Part shown: piece by piece, positions 40,682 through 49,467 of the stretch
Numbering within the stretch: the stretch's first letter is position 1
How the letters are laid out: the number at the start of each line of letters is the position of its first letter
Assembly: GCF_910593845.1 (NCBI RefSeq)
Contig: NZ_CAJVAS010000018.1
Coordinates: 1-64,000, forward strand
Reading direction: 5' to 3'
Length of the DNA stretch: 64,000 nt
Origin: Paenibacillus solanacearum
GTDB taxonomy: Bacteria; Bacillota; Bacilli; Paenibacillales; NBRC-103111
Notes under the pieces: model-generated
The model's input: the letters and a program-made list of their open reading frames with translations, nothing else
What the model was told of the DNA's origin: nothing
The model's database searches: none
Program-made: the position numbers and the translations under genes

Positions 40682-41914
40682 CTAGGCTCTTTGCTCGTAC
40701 AGCTTGACGATTTCGATGATCGTCTTTGTGGCGAGCACCATATTGTCCACGGAGACGTACTCGTATCGGCCGTGATAATTTTCGCCGCCGGTAAATATAT
40801 TCGGTGTCGGCAGGCCCATATACGACAGCTGAGAGCCGTCCGTGCCGCCGCGAATCGGCTGCACGACCGGCCAAATGCCGAGATTCTCCATCGCTTGATG
40901 GGCGATGTCCACGATATGCTTCACCGGCTCGATTTTTTCGCGCATGTTGAAATACTGGTCCTTCAATTCGAGGACGATGCGTTCCTCGCCGTATACCGTT
41001 TGCAGCTCCTTGACGATCCGGGTCATCTCGGCCTTTCGTTCGCTGAACCGGTTGCGGTCGAAGTCGCGGATAATATAGCGCAGCTCCGTCTGCTCCACGC
41101 CGCCTTGAATCGAAATCAAATGGTAAAAGCCCTCGTAGCCGTCGGTATGCTCCGGCGCCTCGGCAGGCGGCAACTTCGCTTGCAGCTCCATGGCGATTTT
41201 GGCGGCGTTGACCATTTTGCCTTTAGCCGTGCCGGGGTGTACGTTTTTGCCCTTGCACGTGATGTGGGCTGCCGCCGCATTGAAGCTCTCGTATTGAAGC
41301 TCGCCGAGCGGACCGCCGTCCATCGTGTAGGCGAATGCGGCGTTGAACGCCTCGACGTCGAACCGGTGCGGGCCTCGGCCGATCTCTTCGTCCGGCGTAA
41401 ACGCCACTCTGATCTTGCCGTGCTTCACTTCGGGATGTTGAAGCAAATAAGCCATCGCCGTCATGATTTCGGCGATGCCCGCCTTGTCGTCCGCGCCGAG
41501 CAGCGTGGTGCCGTCGGTTGTAATTAGCGTGTGGCCCTTGTAGCCGGCCAGCTCGGGAAAATCGCGCGGGGAGAGGACGACATTCATAGACTTGTTCAGC
41601 ACGATGTCCTGCCCGTCATACGGTTCCACAATCTGCGGATTGACGTTCGCCCCGGTGAAGTCGGTCGCCGTATCCATATGGGCCAGGAAGCCGATCGTCG
41701 GAATGTCCTTATCCGAATTGGCCGGAAGCGTCGCCATCACGTAGCCGTTCGAATCCAGCGTAATGTCCTGCATGCCGATCGCCTTCAATTCTTCGACCAG
41801 TTGGCGCGCCAGCGTGAGCTGACCTGGGGTCGAAGGGCAAGTCTGGCTGTCGTCGTCGGACTGCGTATCCACTTTCGCGTAAGAGATGAAGCGGGATATG
41901 ATCTCTTGTTTCAT
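40682..41914 (-). CDS. pepT: Peptidase T (tripeptide aminopeptidase)
   Basis: A 410-residue cytosolic zinc exopeptidase of family M20B that releases N-terminal residues from tripeptides. Metal-binding and catalytic motifs: IGFLAHMDTATDF (His and Asp), TTLLGADDKAGIAEI, FTPDEEIGRG (catalytic Glu) and RGGTDGSQLSYMGLPTPNIF (His/Asp/Glu region near the end with GGENYHGRYE). Length equals typical PepT. Monocistronic. Confidence 0.95.
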   Translation of the reverse strand: MKQEIISRFISYAKVDTQSDDDSQTCPSTPGQLTLARQLVEELKAIGMQDITLDSNGYVMATLPANSDKDIPTIGFLAHMDTATDFTGANVNPQIVEPYDGQDIVLNKSMNVVLSPRDFPELAGYKGHTLITTDGTTLLGADDKAGIAEIMTAMAYLLQHPEVKHGKIRVAFTPDEEIGRGPHRFDVEAFNAAFAYTMDGGPLGELQYESFNAAAAHITCKGKNVHPGTAKGKMVNAAKIAMELQAKLPPAEAPEHTDGYEGFYHLISIQGGVEQTELRYIIRDFDRNRFSERKAEMTRIVKELQTVYGEERIVLELKDQYFNMREKIEPVKHIVDIAHQAMENLGIWPVVQPIRGGTDGSQLSYMGLPTPNIFTGGENYHGRYEYVSVDNMVLATKTIIEIVKLYEQRA

Positions 41915-42056
41915 CGCGATGGCTCAACTCCTGTATCTGTGAGATATATTCCAGTATAATACAAATCGCTTGCAAGCCGAAATGTGTAATGCGGCCATAC
42001 CGATCAACGATAGGGCCGCGTGTAGTATGCGTATTTTTTGAAAAATAAGGACGGCG

Positions 42057-43055
42057 TTACGTTAATAGCTCTTTCACTTTCTTCCATTCGGCCAAATGCC
42101 GCTCCAGGCTCTCGATCAGCGCGTCGACGTCGCCGGCGAAGCGGTCTTTCGCATCCGGGGGGAGGTTGTCCCGGGTAAGGAGCGTTTCCTGCGTCATTGG
42201 GGCGTATGCCGGCAGGACGGCGGCCAGCTTGCGCAGCTCGTCTTCGATCGAGGCGGCCGTAACGGCGGGAGGCGCGCTTTCTTCCTTTTTCGCCTTTTTG
42301 GCCCGCGGACTCGGTTCTTTCGGTTCGGCGGCTTTGGTTCGCTCCGCTTTGTTATGCTGATGGACGGACCATGTCTCCAGCAGCCCCGGTCCTGTCTTGT
42401 AGAGCAGCTTGCCTTTGACGGCGTCGGATATTTCGCTATCCTTGAACAGACGGGCGATTTTCTTCACATCGCTCACGGGCATTTCGTCCCGGGCCATAAT
42501 CAGGGCGAGCGGATCGCGGTATTCGACAGGCAAGTCTTTGAGCGGCATCAGCTGGTCCTCGGTCAGCGCATCCTTGTGGATTTCTGTGCCGTGTACGATC
42601 AGCTTGCGCACCGCATTGCCGAACTTCAGCAGGTCGCATTTATTTTTAATGTAGGACTCGGGCTTGCCGAGCTTGCTGGACAAAAATTTGGTCGAGCTGC
42701 TGAACTTCGGATCGTGCAGCAGCTTGTGGAACGCCTCCGCTTCCTCGATCGGGGAGAAGCTCTCCCTCGTCAAGTTTTCCGCGATTTGCTCCAAATAAAT
42801 GTCCATCTCATCCGTGACGTCGGACACGATGCATGGAATGGTCGGGCGGCCCAGCTCCCGGCATGCTTTGTACCGCCGGTTGCCGTAAATGATTTTATAG
42901 CGGCCCCCGCCGATCGTCCTTACTTTAATCGGGGACAGCAGACCGAGCTCCTCGATGCTCTTCATTAATTCCTGCAGCGACTCTTCGGCAAACTGGTATC
43001 GAGGCTGGTCGGTATCTTCATCAATCAAATCCGTTCGAATTTCGGTAATGTTCAT
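42057..43055 (-). CDS. Orphan ParB/Spo0J-family protein
   Basis: A 332-residue protein with a ParB N-terminal CTP-binding domain: QPRYQFAEESLQELMKSI, RYKIIYGNRRYKACRELG (GxRR) and EQIAENLTRESFSPIEEA (ENxxR). A central helix-turn-helix (KFLSSKLGKPESYIKNKCDL) follows; the C-terminal third has a Lys/Glu/Pro/Ala linker and a helical end. No parA lies beside it and no parS-like inverted repeat was noticed. It may be a plasmid- or phage-derived partition protein or a nucleoid factor. AGGAG lies before the ATG at 43055. Confidence 0.85.
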   Translation of the reverse strand: MNITEIRTDLIDEDTDQPRYQFAEESLQELMKSIEELGLLSPIKVRTIGGGRYKIIYGNRRYKACRELGRPTIPCIVSDVTDEMDIYLEQIAENLTRESFSPIEEAEAFHKLLHDPKFSSSTKFLSSKLGKPESYIKNKCDLLKFGNAVRKLIVHGTEIHKDALTEDQLMPLKDLPVEYRDPLALIMARDEMPVSDVKKIARLFKDSEISDAVKGKLLYKTGPGLLETWSVHQHNKAERTKAAEPKEPSPRAKKAKKEESAPPAVTAASIEDELRKLAAVLPAYAPMTQETLLTRDNLPPDAKDRFAGDVDALIESLERHLAEWKKVKELLT

Positions 43056-43182
43056 TGGCGATTCTCCTACTATGCGTTATTGGCGCCGATTCCAACAGAT
43101 TGGCATGCAAATACATAACGTATTATATAACACGGCTTCCGCATTCGAAAAGTTACCCTCGCTTCCACCATATGAATTACAG

Positions 43183-44043
43183 TTACCTGCTCCAGGTATT
43201 CATTTTCTTTCTGAATTCCTTGGGAGAGCAGCCGTTATATTTCTTGAACGTTTTGTAAAAGTGCCCCATATTGAGCATGCCGATCCGCTCGCCCACCTGT
43301 TCAATGCTCAAATCCTCCGTGAGCAGCAAGCGTTCCGCCATTTTGATTTTGCAATGGTTCACATAATTCACGAAAGACATGCCGATGGCTTGCTTGAAGC
43401 ATTTGGTAAAGTGATAGTAGCTCAAGTTGGCCATTTTGCTGGCTTTTTCCAGATCGGGCTTCCCTGCGATGTTTTTTTCGACGTAATCGAACACGGGCTT
43501 AAGAAGACTCATCTCTTTGCGTTCTCTGGCCGGGAGCAAGCGCAGCGTATCGTTTCGCATGAACGTAAGAAGCAGTTGACGAATATGCATGCTGATTGCG
43601 ATTTCATAGCCGTTCTTTTTGCCCCTCGCTTCCTGATAAATCGACTGAATGGTCGTAGCCACGGTTTGTTTGACTTCGCCGTTTTCCGAAAACATATAAT
43701 TCAGCTTACTGAGCGGCGAGCTCATGCTCATGAAAATTTTCAAATAAGGAAGCATGGTCGGGTCGGTATATTGCTGAAGATCGAACTGAAATACGATATA
43801 TTTCACCGAATGCGCTCTGTCGCGATGCAGCTGGTTGGGGCCGATGAGCACGACATCCCCTTTGCCAAGCGGAAACATGTCTTGTTCCACGTAAACGTCC
43901 AATTGTCCCTCCAAAATATAGAGCACTTCGATTTGCTTGTGATAATGCCACTTATTGCAGAAGTTGTCGGGCTTGACAAGGGTAAAAATGCGCATGGGCA
44001 CGAGCGGATTCTCATACCGCAGCGATTCGTGCAGAACGTTCAA
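43183..44043 (-). CDS. AraC-family transcriptional regulator
   Basis: A 286-residue regulator with an N-terminal cupin sensor (WHYHKQIEVLYILEGQLDVY) and two C-terminal AraC helix-turn-helix units (YYHFTKCFKQAIGMSFVNY and IEQVGERIGMLNMGHFYKTF, ending GCSPKEFRKK). TTG start at 44043 follows GGGGGGATC. Divergent from the glycosidase-lipoprotein-sulfatase operon, so it is the likely local activator, responding to a saccharide ligand (inference). Confidence 0.92.
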   Translation of the reverse strand: MNVLHESLRYENPLVPMRIFTLVKPDNFCNKWHYHKQIEVLYILEGQLDVYVEQDMFPLGKGDVVLIGPNQLHRDRAHSVKYIVFQFDLQQYTDPTMLPYLKIFMSMSSPLSKLNYMFSENGEVKQTVATTIQSIYQEARGKKNGYEIAISMHIRQLLLTFMRNDTLRLLPARERKEMSLLKPVFDYVEKNIAGKPDLEKASKMANLSYYHFTKCFKQAIGMSFVNYVNHCKIKMAERLLLTEDLSIEQVGERIGMLNMGHFYKTFKKYNGCSPKEFRKKMNTWSR

Positions 44044-44124
44044 CAGGATCCCCCCAGCAATAAGATCGCAATATAGCGTAGAAAATCACCCGTATCGGCA
44101 ATAAAAAATCAGATTGCACTCACC

Positions 44125-44149
44125 TACAATAATATTGTAAACGTTCTGT
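44125..44149. promoter_or_regulatory. Palindrome and cre-like site between the AraC gene and the glycosidase operon
   Basis: TACAATAATATTGTA (44125-44139) is a perfect 7-1-7 palindrome. Overlapping it, TGTAAACGTTCTGT (44136-44149) matches the CcpA cre consensus TGNAANCGNWNNCW at all but one fixed position. Catabolite control plus AraC control of the operon would fit; both are inference. Confidence 0.45.
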
Positions 44150-44184
44150 TTTTGAAAAAAAAGGAACTTCTGAGGAGGAGTGCA

Positions 44185-45522
44185 ATGTTTGCGAGATGGA
44201 AACAGAAGCTGTTGATCGTTTCCTTGCTGCTTTTGGTTTGCACGGGAGCCGTAGCCCCTTCGGTGGGAAGATCCGGACCGCCTGGAGAACAACCGCAGTT
44301 GGAGCGGAGAAACGGTCTCAACCTGGCAGCCGGGGCTTTTCATGAAACAAGAGACGTCACGGTCGAAACGATGTTTCGATTCAAGGATTCGCAGAACAAC
44401 GGGAATGGACCGGCCACCTCAGGAAGCGAACTTCATAATGCGATCTATATGATGGAAATCGATGCGAACGATCCGAATATTCATTTGGAGGTCGTTACTT
44501 CTGGCCCTTCGGTCGCAAGCAAAGAGATCGTCACCCAAACAGCCGCTGCAAACGACAGAGCGGGACATCGCGTCATCGGCGCCGTTAACGGAGACTTTTT
44601 CAATGTAGCCAATGGTGTTCCTTTAGGATTGCAAATTACCGATGGCGAAGTCATCACCTCGACGAACGGCAAGACGCAAACCTTCCTTGCCATCATGCCG
44701 GACGGATCGTTTCGTATCGGGAAAGCCGTTACGATTCAGCCGGCGCTGCGCTTGACCAGCGGCTTACGGCTGGATTTTAACGGTGTGAACAAGGTGCGGA
44801 ACAAAAATTTGACGAACCATGCTTTTTTGATGACGGACCGGTTCGGAACATCGACCTTATCGGAAGGGACGGGCGGAACCGAGATCGTCATTGCGCCGGT
44901 GGAACCGGGCGTGAAGCTGAGGCCAGGGCAACCGGTAACGGGGGTAGTGGAACAGGTGTATATGGCGGCCAACAACAGCATTCCAACCGGCAAATTCGTG
45001 ATCACGGCCAGCGGAAGCAAGGCGGACTGGCTTAAGCAGCATGCAACCGTCGGGACGTCGTTGTCTTTTCAAGTCGATTATGATCAGGGAATCAGCAGTG
45101 CGCTTTATGTGATCGGCGGGGCTAACCACCGGTTTGCCGACGTTTTGTTGGATAATGGAGAAATACCCGTGGATGTAAAGGACTTGCTCGTTGCAGATAA
45201 TTTGGAGCATCATCCAAGGACGATCGTCGCTTCCAAAGGCAGCAAGCTGTACCTTATTGTCGTAGACGGACGTCAGGCAGGGTATTCCGATGGAATGTCC
45301 GTGCTGGAAGCAGCCGCATACCTGCAATCGCTCGGCATGGAGCACGCGATCAATCTGGATGGCGGGGGCTCTTCCACGTATGCCGTGCGCCAGCCCGGAG
45401 ACACGGAACTGAGGGTGCTGAACCGGCCGTCGGACGGAGAACTGCGGCCCGTTGCCAATGCGCTGCTCGTCGTCTCCGGAGAGCCTGAGAATAAAGCGGA
45501 CGGGGTTGATAATAATCGATGA
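44185..45522 (+). CDS. Exported phosphodiester glycosidase-family (NAGPA) protein
   Basis: A 445-residue protein with an N-terminal signal or anchor helix (QKLLIVSLLLLVCTGAVA). The NAGPA/phosphodiester alpha-GlcNAcase domain spans about 75-430: RVIGAVNGDFFNVANGVPLG, LYLIVVDGRQAGYSDGMSV and HAINLDGGGSSTYAVRQPG carry the conserved Asp and Gly residues. In bacteria the family removes or processes sugar phosphodiesters and is often linked to exopolysaccharide or wall-polymer metabolism. ATG at 44185 follows GAGGAGGAG. First gene of a three-gene operon; it overlaps the lipoprotein gene by 4 bases. Confidence 0.85.
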   Translation: MFARWKQKLLIVSLLLLVCTGAVAPSVGRSGPPGEQPQLERRNGLNLAAGAFHETRDVTVETMFRFKDSQNNGNGPATSGSELHNAIYMMEIDANDPNIHLEVVTSGPSVASKEIVTQTAAANDRAGHRVIGAVNGDFFNVANGVPLGLQITDGEVITSTNGKTQTFLAIMPDGSFRIGKAVTIQPALRLTSGLRLDFNGVNKVRNKNLTNHAFLMTDRFGTSTLSEGTGGTEIVIAPVEPGVKLRPGQPVTGVVEQVYMAANNSIPTGKFVITASGSKADWLKQHATVGTSLSFQVDYDQGISSALYVIGGANHRFADVLLDNGEIPVDVKDLLVADNLEHHPRTIVASKGSKLYLIVVDGRQAGYSDGMSVLEAAAYLQSLGMEHAINLDGGGSSTYAVRQPGDTELRVLNRPSDGELRPVANALLVVSGEPENKADGVDNNR

Positions 45523-46865
45523 CGCATACACGGTCCAAGTCTTTGTTGGTCATGGCGGCGGCTTCCTTGCTGACGTTGGTTGCGGCATGCGGCGGCTCCG
45601 GGAATGGCGTGACGAACGGTCCGTCCTCGCAGAATGAGAATGCAGCGGCGGCCGTCGATGGGCCGGTTAACGATGGCAAACCGATCACGATTCAAGTGTT
45701 CCAATCCAGCGCTGGCATTACGGATAGCGAATTTGAAGAGCTGTTCGTGAAACCGGTCAAGAGCAAGTTTCCGAATGTGACGCTGCAGATGGTGCGCGAA
45801 AGCGGAAAGTCGATCCCCAATTTGATCACCGCGGGGGAGTTTCCGGATATTATTTTCACCCCTACATTAAATATCCTCAAGTTTGTAGACGCCCAATTGA
45901 CGCTTGATCATAGCGAGATAGCGAAGAAATACAAGGTAGACCTGGGGCAATTCGATAAAAATGCCATCGATGTCGTCAAGCTTTATTCCGATAAAGGCGA
46001 GCTGCTCGCGCTTCCGTTTCGAATTAATTTCTCCGTACTTTATTATAACAAAAGCATATTCGACAAAGCGGCCATCCCGTATCCGAAGGACGGTATTACA
46101 TGGGAAGAAGTCATTGAGCTTGGCAGGCGGATCGCCAAGAGCAGCCCGGATATCGTTGCGGTCGATCCGAACTCGATGCGTTTAACCGCTCAAAATCTGT
46201 TAGTTCCTTTTGTTGATCCGAAAACGGAAAAGGCGGATTTGAACAGCGAGAAATGGAAGTATGTTTTTGATTTATACAAATCGATTCTGGAAATTCCCGA
46301 TAACAAAAGCGCCAAAAGAGGCGTAGCCGGCTTCGAAAAAGACCAGACCGTCGCCATGTACACTTCGTCGGGGGGACGGCTGGAGGAGATTGAAAGCTTG
46401 GCCAAACAGGGCGTTGCGCTCGATTGGGATATGGTTACGTACCCCGTGCCGAAAAATGCCGCCGCCAAAGATATCGTAACGATGGCGCACGTGCTGGCGG
46501 TTTCTTCCACCGCGAAGAACAAGGACGATGCTTTCAAAATCGTCTCCTATTTGGCCACCGACCGTGACGTGCAGACGAAGCTGGCGAAGGGAGGTTTCAT
46601 ATCCGCGTTAAAGGATGACAGCCTGAAGAAACATTTCGGAGAAAATTTCAAGACGCTGCAGGGAAAAAACATTCAGGCTGTGTTTAAAAGCCAATACGGT
46701 ACGATGGCTAAGCCGACCCGATATGACGATGTGGTGGTCAAAGCGATAGACAATGCGGAGAAAACGATGCGGGCAAACGTCGGGAAGGATGTCAATTCGA
46801 TCATTCGCGGCGCGCAGGAGGAAGCGCAGCGGCTCATCGAGGCGGAGAAGGCGGCTAAAAAATAA
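45519..46865 (+). CDS. Extracellular solute-binding lipoprotein (family 1), sulfatase operon
   Basis: A 448-residue sugar-type binding lipoprotein. Lipobox LTLVAAC at about residue 24, a linker, then a type-1 solute-binding fold with family marks LPFRINFSVLYYNKSIFDKA and YPKDGITWEEVIELGRRIA. Start overlaps the glycosidase stop (ATGA). No permease or ATPase gene is adjacent, so it must use a transporter elsewhere or act as a sensor. It resembles the second solute-binding protein at 59157 over these motifs. Confidence 0.9.
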   Translation: MTHTRSKSLLVMAAASLLTLVAACGGSGNGVTNGPSSQNENAAAAVDGPVNDGKPITIQVFQSSAGITDSEFEELFVKPVKSKFPNVTLQMVRESGKSIPNLITAGEFPDIIFTPTLNILKFVDAQLTLDHSEIAKKYKVDLGQFDKNAIDVVKLYSDKGELLALPFRINFSVLYYNKSIFDKAAIPYPKDGITWEEVIELGRRIAKSSPDIVAVDPNSMRLTAQNLLVPFVDPKTEKADLNSEKWKYVFDLYKSILEIPDNKSAKRGVAGFEKDQTVAMYTSSGGRLEEIESLAKQGVALDWDMVTYPVPKNAAAKDIVTMAHVLAVSSTAKNKDDAFKIVSYLATDRDVQTKLAKGGFISALKDDSLKKHFGENFKTLQGKNIQAVFKSQYGTMAKPTRYDDVVVKAIDNAEKTMRANVGKDVNSIIRGAQEEAQRLIEAEKAAKK

Positions 46866-46899
46866 AGGGCCCGAGCACCGTGACCTGGAGGAAGAAACG

Positions 46900-48372
46900 T
46901 TGAAAAAACCGAACATTATGCTCATTATGACGGATCAGCAGCGCTTTGATACGCTCGGCTGTTACGGCAACCGCGTGATCGAAACGCCGAATTTGGACTG
47001 GCTTGCTTCCGAAGGCACTGTATTTTCGAACGCCTATTCATGTACGCCATCCTGCGTTCCGGCTCGGACTACGCTGAACACCGGTATGGATCCATGGAAC
47101 ACCGGCGTCTTAGGTACGGGGCGAGGGCAAGGGAAAATGGGCCGTGGCTTCAAGCATACGCTGGCCGGCGAGCTTGCGAAGCATGGCTACCATACGCAGG
47201 GGATCGGAAAAATGAATTTTTCCCCGCAGCGGGCACTCAACGGGTTCCATCATACGATCCTCGACGAATCGGATCGCGTGGAAACGCCTGGTTTCGTGTC
47301 GGACTATAACGCATGGTTCGAGCGCAATAAAACGGGCGACTATGGCAGGACGGATCACGGGCTCGACTGGAACTCCTGGATGTCCCGTCCGTTTCATGCG
47401 CCTGAATATTTGCATCCTATCAACTGGACGATCAATGAATCGATGCGTTTTCTCGAAAGAAGAGATCCGGATGTTCCGTTTTTCTTGAAAGTATCTTTTT
47501 CCCGGCCGCATTCCCCGTACGATCCGGCGCAGTTTTACTTTGATTTGTACCGGAACAAAGAGCTCCCTGAACCCGTTGTGGGTGGATGGGCGCATAAGAA
47601 CGACGTGCCGGATGACGCAGCAAAGCCCGATGCGTGGCGAGGCAAACGCAGCGCCGACGAGATTCGCCGGGCAAGAGCGGGGTATTATGGATTAATTCAT
47701 CAGATCGATCAGCAACTCGGCCGTTTGTTTATGCTGTTAAAGAAGCAGGGGGCGTGGGACAATACGCTGATTATATTCACTTCGGATCATGGAGACATGC
47801 TCGGAGACCATCATTTATGGCGTAAAACCTATGCCTACGAAGGTTCGGCGCATATCCCCTTCATCGTACGATTGCCCAAGGCGTTGAGAGCTCCCGCCGT
47901 CAAGAGGGCTCCCGGTCCGGTATGCCTGCAGGACGTCATGCCGACGATGCTGGAGACAGCCGGGATCGCGATTCCGGACACGGTGGACGGCCGGAGCGTT
48001 CTGCCGCTTATCCGCGGCGAATCTGTTGGATGGCGCGCCTTTGTGCACGGCGAGCATAGTACCTGCTACTCGGAGGAGCAGGAGATGCAGTATTTGACGG
48101 ACGGCGGTTGGAAATATATCTGGTTTCCGAGAATCGACCGGGAGCAGCTGTTCGATCTGACTGCCGATCCGATGGAATGCCTGGACCTCTCGGAAGATCC
48201 CGCTTACCGAAGCGATTTGCTCCTGTGGCGTGAGCGGCTGGTTCAGGAGCTCGAGCCGAGAAAGCTCGGTCTGACCGATGGAGGACGTTTGGTAGGACAG
48301 GCTGGAAAGCCGTTCATCGTCTCCCCCCATTACGGCGTACGTATGGAGAACTGGAAACAAATGCTCCAATAG
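46900..48372 (+). CDS. Sulfatase (formylglycine-dependent)
   Basis: A 490-residue cytoplasmic or non-classically placed sulfatase (no signal peptide). Modification motif CVPAR in SCTPSCVPARTTLNTG is the CxPxR site whose Cys becomes formylglycine. Metal-binding ends: IMLIMTDQQRFDTLGCYG and FTSDHGDMLGDHHLW with Lys in RKTYAYEGSAHIPF. It removes sulfate from saccharides or aryl esters. TTG at 46900 is chosen because GGAGGAAG lies 8 bases upstream. No formylglycine-generating enzyme or anSME gene is in the window. Third gene of the operon. Confidence 0.92.
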   Translation: MKKPNIMLIMTDQQRFDTLGCYGNRVIETPNLDWLASEGTVFSNAYSCTPSCVPARTTLNTGMDPWNTGVLGTGRGQGKMGRGFKHTLAGELAKHGYHTQGIGKMNFSPQRALNGFHHTILDESDRVETPGFVSDYNAWFERNKTGDYGRTDHGLDWNSWMSRPFHAPEYLHPINWTINESMRFLERRDPDVPFFLKVSFSRPHSPYDPAQFYFDLYRNKELPEPVVGGWAHKNDVPDDAAKPDAWRGKRSADEIRRARAGYYGLIHQIDQQLGRLFMLLKKQGAWDNTLIIFTSDHGDMLGDHHLWRKTYAYEGSAHIPFIVRLPKALRAPAVKRAPGPVCLQDVMPTMLETAGIAIPDTVDGRSVLPLIRGESVGWRAFVHGEHSTCYSEEQEMQYLTDGGWKYIWFPRIDREQLFDLTADPMECLDLSEDPAYRSDLLLWRERLVQELEPRKLGLTDGGRLVGQAGKPFIVSPHYGVRMENWKQMLQ

Positions 48373-48532
48373 TTGAGGCGTGGCCGTAGAAGACAAGGCA
48401 TAGAGCTGTCGGAACGTATGCGGCTTCGCGCAATGGCGGAATGCCGTACATCATCCTCTGTATAAAATTCGGATATTTCAAACCATAATATAACAGCTTG
48501 CTTGATTCCGACATACAGAGGAGCAGATGAAT

Positions 48533-49187
48533 ATGAACAACAAATGGTTGCTGGCGCTGCCGTTATCGTTGGCGCTTGTCTTTAGTATGACACCGGCTGC
48601 AGGATCCGTGCAAGCGAAGGCGGGCGAGGAGAAAGGAGCGGCGGTTTGCTTAAGTCCTCAAATGGTCCAACTGAAAGGCGATATGCAGAAGGCTTGGATC
48701 GATCATACGATTTGGACGCGAAGCTATATCGTCAGCGCTTTATCTAATCGCCCGGACCAGAAGGCCGTACTGGACCGGCTTTTGCAGAACCAGCAGGATA
48801 TCGGCAATGTGATCAAGCCTTATTATGGGGAAGCTGCCGGCAATCAGCTGGCCAAACTGCTGAAAGAGCATATTTTGATCGCGGGAAAAATTGTAGCCGC
48901 GGCGAAAGCGGGCAATCAGGCGGATGTGAAAAGGTTAGAAGCGGAGTGGCACAGAAATGCCGACGATCGCCAAATTTTTAAGCGCAGCGAATCCGAATTG
49001 GCCGTTTAAAACGCTGCAAGATATGCTGTATACGCACCTTCAGTTGATTACGGAAATCGTCCTTGACTGCATCAAAGGGGATTGGGCAGCGGATATTGCG
49101 GCAACCGACAAAAACGAGATCCATATGATTCATATGGCGGACATCTTGACGGAAGGCATTGTCAAACAGTTTCCCGAAAAATTTTGA
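48533..49187 (+). pseudogene. Secreted helical protein gene with internal frameshift
   Basis: The first frame encodes a signal peptide (KWLLALPLSLALVFSMTPAA) and a helical domain (QMVQLKGDMQKAWIDHTIWT, NVIKPYYGEAAGNQLAKLLK, EWHRNADD) but then runs into a stop at 49009. From 48960 the +1 frame continues IAKFLSAANPNWPFKTLQDM and LYTHLQLITEIV to FPEKF. Together they match, from memory, a common Bacillales secreted protein of about 210 residues in which EWxxNADDIAKFLSxxNPNW is continuous. Two bases missing (or one extra) near 48960 break the gene. Function of the family is unknown. Confidence 0.8.
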
Positions 49188-49467
49188 GTCCCTCTGACAG
49201 ACGGTGCAAAGCGGAATAGCTTCCCATCATCGTCCGAAAGAGGGTCGCGGTCGATGGATGCCGGTAACGTGTTGAATCGAAAAGTAACGGTAGAGCCGCA
49301 GGGCATGCGGCTTTTTCTTTTGGGCAAGCCCGCCTAAAATTGTCTTTTATATGAATCTTTCTCCACCGGCCGCCGCCCTGTGACCGAAGTCATGGTGATG
49401 ACATGCAAAGAGACGTATAATAGGAAGCGGGACTTTCGATATTACACGCAAGGCGGGTGGATCGACT

